A stretch of DNA of 11,183 nt, taken from NCBI GenBank assembly GCA_016287065.1, contig JAEEVB010000064.1, forward strand, positions 1-11,183, in the 5' to 3' direction. The first letter of the stretch is position 1. Each line of letters begins with the position of its first letter. Of this stretch, positions 6,377 through 11,183 are shown in pieces. The position numbers and the translations under genes were made by a program. Below the pieces are notes generated by a model. That model ran no database searches and had not been told where the DNA came from. It saw nothing but the letters and a program-made list of their open reading frames with translations. This DNA comes from Muribaculaceae bacterium (GTDB taxonomy: Bacteria; Bacteroidota; Bacteroidia; Bacteroidales; Muribaculaceae).

Positions 6377-7954
6377 TTAATTCACGATTACTTCCATGGG
6401 CGCGATGTCGCGGGTTATGCCGTCGGGGCCGGTGGCTTTCACACGGGAAATGTAGAAGCGCTTGCCGTGCTGCAGGCGGCGAATGGCGGTCTTTTGTCGC
6501 TCTGAGAAGTTGGCGCCAGCCGATACTTCGGGAATAGCGTTACCCATCGAGTCAAAGAACACCGTCTCGAAACTTACCACGCGGTAGTCGATGTTAAGCA
6601 TATCGTCGTCGATAGCCGCATCAAGTCCGGCAGCGGCAAGGAGCAAGCCCTTGGAGAATGGGCGGCCACCCTTGTAGCGTGCCGACTGGCCATTGGCATC
6701 CTTATAGGTGATGAAGGGCATGGGATCGGGCAGCTTGCGCACCCTGAAGGTGGTAGAACCCACATTGGTGCGGGTGCCGTCGATTTCGGCCGTCACGGTG
6801 ATTTCGCAGTTGGTGCCCACCTTGCCCGGACGGGCCACCCAGTGGTCGCCGCTCTTCACAAGCGAGCCGTTGGTCATGGTAGCAGAGATGGCCGAACTGG
6901 GCACACCTGGCACACCAATGGAGATGGGGTTGTCGATACCGGCATAAAGCACATTCATCATCATTGCCGAGATGGTAGCAAGGGGATCGAACACGGTATA
7001 TGACGACTTGAAGTCGCGTTTAGTGACCGAGCCGTCGCGGCCCACGACCTCGATGAAACCCGAGTAGTCGTAGGTTCCCGACTGTGATGCAGTCACCTCA
7101 TACAGACCGCGATTGTTGCCCAGCATGTGGCCGTTGACATAGACGCGGGGACGCTGCATGGTGTCGATAGCGGCGATGACGATGTTGGCCGAGTACTTGG
7201 TGCCACGCATCACCATGCGCGACTGGGGTACAACAAAGGCTTCGAGCTGGTTAACGCGCAACTCGCCCGTGTCGAGGTTCGACAACATCGAGTTCAGTGC
7301 CTCGCCCTCGGCAAAGCGCAGGTCGTTCTGCAGCTTGGTGAGCAGCGTTATGGCTGCGATGGTGGGCATGTTCTCAAACATGGTTTCTTCCCACTTCTGG
7401 TTGGCTGCAATGCCAGGTGCCTTGTAGGGGTCGGTGGCGAGAGCCGTGCGCACGGCGTCCTTCTTTTGTGGGTCTTCGATAATCGACAAGATATAGTTGC
7501 GGTATTTATCGATTTTCTCGTGCAGAATCTTGCCTTTACCGCCGGTGGCCTTAAGCATCACCTCCGAGGCTGCATCAAGATTGTCTTGGTTGATGATGTT
7601 GTTGATATCGGCATTGGGTCCATCGGCTTTCCGCACAATTTCTAACTTGAGTGCGTCGATATAGTTGTATAGACTGTCGGTCTGTGCGCATACATCCGTG
7701 CTCAAATCGAGCCACTGTTTGCCCTGCTTGGGAAACTTGTTGTTGAATGCCGCAATCTGTTCGAGCATGGCCTGGTTGCGGGCCGTGATGGTGCGGTTTG
7801 AACGCAGCAAGCCCGACTGGACCTGGGTGAAACCGTTCATCACCTCGCTCGAGACGTTGAGGGCGAGCATGGCAGTCAAGACGATATACATAAGGTTAAT
7901 CATCTTTTGACGGGGCGACATGCGGCCGACGGTCTGATTTTTTGCGGTTGCCAT
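6377..7954 (-). CDS. gldM: T9SS motor protein GldM (PorM)
   Basis: GldM is the inner-membrane subunit that, with GldL, makes the proton-driven motor of the T9SS. Its long periplasmic part carries motion across the periplasm to the GldK-GldN ring. The protein is 525 residues, close to the family norm. A short cytoplasmic start with the SPRQKMINLMYIVLTAMLALN signature leads into one transmembrane helix at about 18-35. A helical first periplasmic domain follows (to about 215), then beta-rich domains at about 225-405 (VVPQSRMVMRGTKYSANIVI; YAGIDNPISIGVPGV), and a C-terminal domain at about 410-525 (YRVVSFETVFFD, FSERQK, KRFYISRVKA). These limits are approximate, by analogy with the four-domain PorM/GldM structures. 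It lies 22 bases after gldL in the operon. Confidence 0.95.
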   Translation of the reverse strand: MATAKNQTVGRMSPRQKMINLMYIVLTAMLALNVSSEVMNGFTQVQSGLLRSNRTITARNQAMLEQIAAFNNKFPKQGKQWLDLSTDVCAQTDSLYNYIDALKLEIVRKADGPNADINNIINQDNLDAASEVMLKATGGKGKILHEKIDKYRNYILSIIEDPQKKDAVRTALATDPYKAPGIAANQKWEETMFENMPTIAAITLLTKLQNDLRFAEGEALNSMLSNLDTGELRVNQLEAFVVPQSRMVMRGTKYSANIVIAAIDTMQRPRVYVNGHMLGNNRGLYEVTASQSGTYDYSGFIEVVGRDGSVTKRDFKSSYTVFDPLATISAMMMNVLYAGIDNPISIGVPGVPSSAISATMTNGSLVKSGDHWVARPGKVGTNCEITVTAEIDGTRTNVGSTTFRVRKLPDPMPFITYKDANGQSARYKGGRPFSKGLLLAAAGLDAAIDDDMLNIDYRVVSFETVFFDSMGNAIPEVSAGANFSERQKTAIRRLQHGKRFYISRVKATGPDGITRDIAPMEVIVN

Positions 7955-7976
7955 TGATTATGAGTTACTTTGTTCG

Positions 7977-8960
7977 TTAATCAAGATTGTCGTTGTTATC
8001 GCTCAGGTCTACACCTGGCATTGGACCGCCCATGGGGCGATACATATTCACGGTCATGGCCTTGATCATCTTTTCATACACGCTGTTGAGCTGCTTCATG
8101 TAGCGGGCCATCTTCTCGGTTTCATCGCAGTAGTGTGCGCTCTCGGCAGCCGACTTCTCGTACATGTCGCGGATGTCCTTCAAACCACGGTTCACGCGGT
8201 CGATGCTGTCGAGTTGCGACGAGATGCTCTTGAGCTGAATCTCGTAGATGGTGTTCAGACCGCCAATGTTGCGGTTGAGCGACTCCATCTGCTCCACATA
8301 GCCCGTAGAACTCTGTGTGATGCTCTCGCTGTTCTCGGTAATGGCGCGATAGCTGCCAAGCAGTGTTTCCGACACTTGATTGAGTGCCGAGGTTGTGTCG
8401 TTGAGGCGTTGCATCTGCTCTGAGATGGATGCCATCTGGCTCAGATACTGCTGAGTGGCATCGGTGAGCTCGGCCATGCGCGACAACTGGTCGCTGGCAG
8501 CCGACATCTTGGCGATGCTCTCGGTGAGCGACTGCGTGTCTTCAGGCGACAGTTCTATGCCCTGCGGCAGTCCCACTGCACTTTTGGCCTGGGCTGCATC
8601 CACGGCATAGGGGTCGGCCTGCTCTTGACCGGCAACACCTGTTCCAGTTACCACAATGCCCGTTCCACCATTAAAGTCGGGACGGTCTTCGGGGTCGTTG
8701 GAGGCCAGCACTGGAAACACTTGTTCCCATTTATACTGTTTCTCGGGTCGGTCGAAGGCCGTGAGAATGAACATCAACACCTCGGTACCCATACCGATAC
8801 TGAGCAGGGTATTGCCACCAGGCAGGTGAAGAATCTTGAACAGAGCACCCCAGATAACCACTGCGGCACCTATACTGTAGGCGAAGTTGAAGAAACGCTG
8901 TCCGGCATCACCCGAAAGGAAACGCTCCACAACATTTTTATATTTTTTAATCTTTCCCAT
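7977..8960 (-). CDS. gldL: T9SS motor protein GldL (PorL)
   Basis: GldL forms the inner-membrane ring around the GldM transmembrane helices and is the proton-conducting part of the T9SS motor. The protein is 327 residues with two N-terminal transmembrane helices at about 24-43 (FNFAYSIGAAVVIWGALFKI) and 52-69 (LLSIGMGTEVLMFILTAF). Residues Tyr28, Lys42, His45, Glu60 and Asp70 align with the polar membrane residues that I recall as Tyr13, Lys27, His30, Glu49 and Glu59 of Flavobacterium johnsoniae GldL, where the glutamate is central to function. The remaining 255 or so residues are cytoplasmic, rich in Gln, Ser and heptad-like hydrophobics, and probably coiled coil; this region is longer than in flavobacterial GldL and nearer to P. 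gingivalis PorL. It starts 42 bases after gldK. Confidence 0.95.
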   Translation of the reverse strand: MGKIKKYKNVVERFLSGDAGQRFFNFAYSIGAAVVIWGALFKILHLPGGNTLLSIGMGTEVLMFILTAFDRPEKQYKWEQVFPVLASNDPEDRPDFNGGTGIVVTGTGVAGQEQADPYAVDAAQAKSAVGLPQGIELSPEDTQSLTESIAKMSAASDQLSRMAELTDATQQYLSQMASISEQMQRLNDTTSALNQVSETLLGSYRAITENSESITQSSTGYVEQMESLNRNIGGLNTIYEIQLKSISSQLDSIDRVNRGLKDIRDMYEKSAAESAHYCDETEKMARYMKQLNSVYEKMIKAMTVNMYRPMGGPMPGVDLSDNNDNLD

Positions 8961-9002
8961 TGTTGTATTCTGCTTTGAAGCACCTGTTTAGGGCGCCGTG
9001 TG

Positions 9003-10454
9003 TTATTTATTCTGTTTACGTTTAGCTTTGGTATATCCCACTTTTGTGCGCACACAGCGGAAACCTATGTAGGAACGCTGCTCGTTCTGGTACTCCCACA
9101 TGCGAATGTCGCTGCGAATGTTGTGTGCCACGTCTTTCCACGAACCGCCACGCACAATCTTGCGCGACATCTTGTAGGGGTCTTCTTTGGCCACATTGTA
9201 GCGGTACTCGGGGTTGAGGTCGTTGGTCATGCGGTCGATACTCTCGGTGTAGGAGGTCGACGTCCACTCGCTCACATTACCGGCCATATCATAGATGCCA
9301 AAGTCGTTGGGCTGATAGGTGCCTACGGGCGAGGTGATGATGCTGCCGTCCTTCACATAGTTGCCTTCCATAGGCTTGAAGTTGGCATAGAAGCAGCCTT
9401 CATCTTCGGTGAGAGGCAGGTCGCCTTCCCATGGATAGCGGTTGCGGTCGATACCGGTGCGGGAAGCATACTCCCACTCGGCCTCGGTGGGGAGGCGGAA
9501 GGGCTCGATGTAGATGCCTTCCTTGCCGAGCGACTTCTTGAGGAACTCGGTACGCCAGTGGCAGAAGGCGTTAGCCTGCTCCCAGCTCACACCCACTACG
9601 GGATGGTTGTTATAGTTGCCGTTAGCAAAGTACATGCGCACATAAGGCTCGTTGTAGGAGTTCTCGAAGTCGTTCACCCAGCATGTGGTATCGGGGAAGA
9701 TGTTCACGATGTAGGTGTTGACGAAGTCGAACTGGCTCTGCAGCGGGCGTGTGATGGTCTGGCGCACGATATGGCCGTTGTCATCGATATAGGCGGTATC
9801 CTTGCTGATCATGGGATTCTCGGTGTCGACGGCATGATCGGTGTTATAGTCGCGACGCTCGGGGTTGAGCCTGTTGCGACGCTTCACCGCTTCGGTCATG
9901 TTATAGACCTCGTAGCGGTAGTTCATCTGCTCATGGTCGAGTTCCCTGGCACCTGTGATGGGGTTGATGCGATACACGCTCATGATGGCGCGTTCCTCAT
10001 CTTCGCTGGGGTTCTTCCAGGGGATGTTCTTGCTCCAGTCAAGATGCGGGGTCACAGGATTACCCTCCTTGTCTTCTTCAATTTTAAACTCTTCGTTGCC
10101 TCCATAGGCAGGGTCGGCGAGACGTTCACGAATGATGGAGTCGCGAACCCAATAGACGAATTGCTTGTACTTGGAGTTGGATACCTCGGTCTCGTCGATC
10201 CAGAAAGCATCAACCGACACACCGCGTGACACCGAGTCGATGCCCCACAGTGAGTCGCGCTGCGACGGACCTTCTTTCATCGAGCCGCAGTCAACCAGAA
10301 CCATACCGTAAGGTGTGGCCTCTGAGGTCGTGTAGGCTCCCACTCCGGTTACTTCGCCACCCGAGGCACTTGCCGATCGGCGTCCAGAGAAGCACGAGGT
10401 GACAAGTGTGGTGGCAAATACTGCCGTAAAGATATAAATGACTAACTTTTTCAT
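9003..10454 (-). CDS. gldK: T9SS ring lipoprotein GldK (PorK), FGE-sulfatase fold
   Basis: GldK is the outer-membrane-anchored lipoprotein that forms the periplasmic ring with GldN. The protein is 483 residues. A lipoprotein signal ends in the lipobox LVTSC, with Cys21 as the lipid-carrying residue. The body has the fold of formylglycine-generating enzymes: MVLVDCGSM (51-59), FWIDETEVSNSKY (84-96), HPVVGVSWEQANAFCHWR (284-301), FRLPTEAEWEYASR (319-332), PVGTYQPNDFGIYDMAGNVSEW (376-397), VRGGSW (434-439) and GFRCVRT (464-470). Between the first and second halves is an insertion of about 160 charged residues (about 110-270), as in other GldK proteins. The stretch after RGGSW has no cysteines, so the enzyme's active-site pair is missing and the role is structural. 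It starts three bases after porP. Confidence 0.95.
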   Translation of the reverse strand: MKKLVIYIFTAVFATTLVTSCFSGRRSASASGGEVTGVGAYTTSEATPYGMVLVDCGSMKEGPSQRDSLWGIDSVSRGVSVDAFWIDETEVSNSKYKQFVYWVRDSIIRERLADPAYGGNEEFKIEEDKEGNPVTPHLDWSKNIPWKNPSEDEERAIMSVYRINPITGARELDHEQMNYRYEVYNMTEAVKRRNRLNPERRDYNTDHAVDTENPMISKDTAYIDDNGHIVRQTITRPLQSQFDFVNTYIVNIFPDTTCWVNDFENSYNEPYVRMYFANGNYNNHPVVGVSWEQANAFCHWRTEFLKKSLGKEGIYIEPFRLPTEAEWEYASRTGIDRNRYPWEGDLPLTEDEGCFYANFKPMEGNYVKDGSIITSPVGTYQPNDFGIYDMAGNVSEWTSTSYTESIDRMTNDLNPEYRYNVAKEDPYKMSRKIVRGGSWKDVAHNIRSDIRMWEYQNEQRSYIGFRCVRTKVGYTKAKRKQNK

Positions 10455-10457
10455 ATT

Positions 10458-11183
10458 CTACATTAATCGAATACTCTTATGTTTATTTTTATTTTTCTCA
10501 CCTAAGTTCAGTTTCACGTTATAGTTCATGAACACTTCGTGACTGCCGCTGCTGGCCTTTGAGATGGCCGATGTCGAGTAGTCGTAGGAATACCCGATGA
10601 AGAAGTTCTTGAACTCGGCTCCAATCATGAGGCTCACGGCATCTTTGTAACGGTAGCCTACACCTCCCGACAGGAACTTGTTATATCGCACCCTCAACGT
10701 TGCCTCGCCCTGGAAAAATTGGGCATCGGTCTTGACAAAAATAGAGGGTTGTATCTCGAATAACGTATTTTTTATCGGAATATTGCTTCCGGCCATAAAA
10801 TAATATATGCGACCCTGCTGAAATTCGTATAATTTCTCGGCATCGCCCTCGGTCTTGAGCGTCACGCTGGGCTCGGTGATGTGTGCCACCGACGCACCCA
10901 CCCAAAACCACTTGTGCTGGTAGAAAACGCCTGCACTCAGGTCCATGGCATTACCAGTCACGGTCGACTGCGGAATGGCCTCGTCCTCGCCAACGCTGGT
11001 GTGGGCTTGGTCGGTATCTGGAATGTATGTTGAGTCGCCCTTGAAACTTTCACGAATGAATCCCACTTGTGCGCCCACAGTGAGAATGCCCTTGCCCAGC
11101 TTCTGCTTATAGGCAATTTGTGCTCCCACATTGAGTGAGGAGGAGAGACCCATGCTCTGCTGCTGCAGCACTACGCCCGTGCC
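10458..11183 (-). CDS. porP: PorP/SprF-family T9SS outer-membrane protein (N-terminus beyond window)
   Basis: The frame is open to the right edge, so the gene is cut; 241 residues are present and the family is usually about 300-350. A GTG at 11171 lies inside the reading frame but is not a convincing start, because the preceding codons continue the same protein. The sequence shows amphipathic barrel strands and family-type motifs: SSSLNVGAQIAYKQKLGKGILTVGAQVGF near the left end (given here as LNVGAQIAYKQKLGKG), DLSAGVFYQHKWFWVGASVAHI, and the C-terminal stretch FIGYSYDYSTSAISKASSGS followed by HEVFMNY. PorP/SprF proteins are outer-membrane partners of the T9SS and are linked to secretion or surface attachment of specific cargo. 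It is the first visible gene of the gldKLMN operon, with a TAG stop 3 bases before gldK. The match is by family pattern; which paralogue it is cannot be told. Confidence 0.88.
   Translation of the reverse strand, partial: GTGVVLQQQSMGLSSSLNVGAQIAYKQKLGKGILTVGAQVGFIRESFKGDSTYIPDTDQAHTSVGEDEAIPQSTVTGNAMDLSAGVFYQHKWFWVGASVAHITEPSVTLKTEGDAEKLYEFQQGRIYYFMAGSNIPIKNTLFEIQPSIFVKTDAQFFQGEATLRVRYNKFLSGGVGYRYKDAVSLMIGAEFKNFFIGYSYDYSTSAISKASSGSHEVFMNYNVKLNLGEKNKNKHKSIRLM

Noticed and set aside
9000..10229. A 409-codon open frame on the + strand opposite gldK
   Set aside because: The - strand encodes an unmistakable GldK; the + translation is a His/Val-rich shadow without known motifs.
11169..11171. GTG as the start of the PorP/SprF gene
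   Set aside because: The frame stays open to the window edge, and a start here would lack a signal peptide and the first barrel strands; the gene is simply cut.

Overview
The window reads as a chromosomal segment of a member of the Bacteroidota, most likely order Bacteroidales (Prevotellaceae- or Muribaculaceae-like; I cannot fix the family without a search). The evidence is a type IX secretion system (T9SS) gene set found only in this phylum, a promoter of the Bacteroidetes form (TTTG, 20 bp, TAnnTTTG), the absence of clear Shine-Dalgarno sequences before starts, and a large SusC/TonB-receptor-type outer-membrane barrel protein. No rRNA, tRNA, CRISPR array, insertion sequence or phage gene is visible, and no gene-free stretch exceeds 300 bases (the longest is about 226 bases, 4989-5214).

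Layout: on the + strand the window opens in the last codons of a gene whose C-terminus matches ribosome recycling factor (frr), followed after 19 bases by dnaX, the tau/gamma subunit of the DNA polymerase III clamp loader. A strong hairpin at 1940-1969 ends this unit and lies between convergent genes. Everything downstream is on the - strand. A 998-residue outer-membrane beta-barrel protein (1992-4988) has its own recognisable promoter (5025-5056) and ends in a 44-residue Gly-Arg-Pro tail encoded by a 15-bp tandem repeat. Upstream of it is a separate - strand operon, porP (partial)-gldK-gldL-gldM-gldN, with gaps of 3, 42, 22 and 37 bases, closed by a textbook intrinsic terminator at 5148-5190. 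The promoter of that operon lies beyond the right edge.

How the genes work together: GldL and GldM form the inner-membrane proton-driven motor of the T9SS. The periplasmic part of GldM reaches the GldK-GldN ring, which the GldK lipid anchors under the outer membrane, and PorP/SprF-type proteins are outer-membrane partners of the system. The order matches the known porP-porK-porL-porM-porN cluster of Porphyromonas gingivalis. The genes frr and dnaX are housekeeping and functionally separate. The beta-barrel gene is a neighbour with its own promoter, and nothing shows that it belongs to the T9SS.

I found no clearly new system. The points most worth a second look are the cationic low-complexity tails on two adjacent envelope proteins (the barrel protein and GldN), a possible frameshift site in dnaX exactly at its domain boundary, and a compact double-hairpin intergenic region with a possible opposing promoter.
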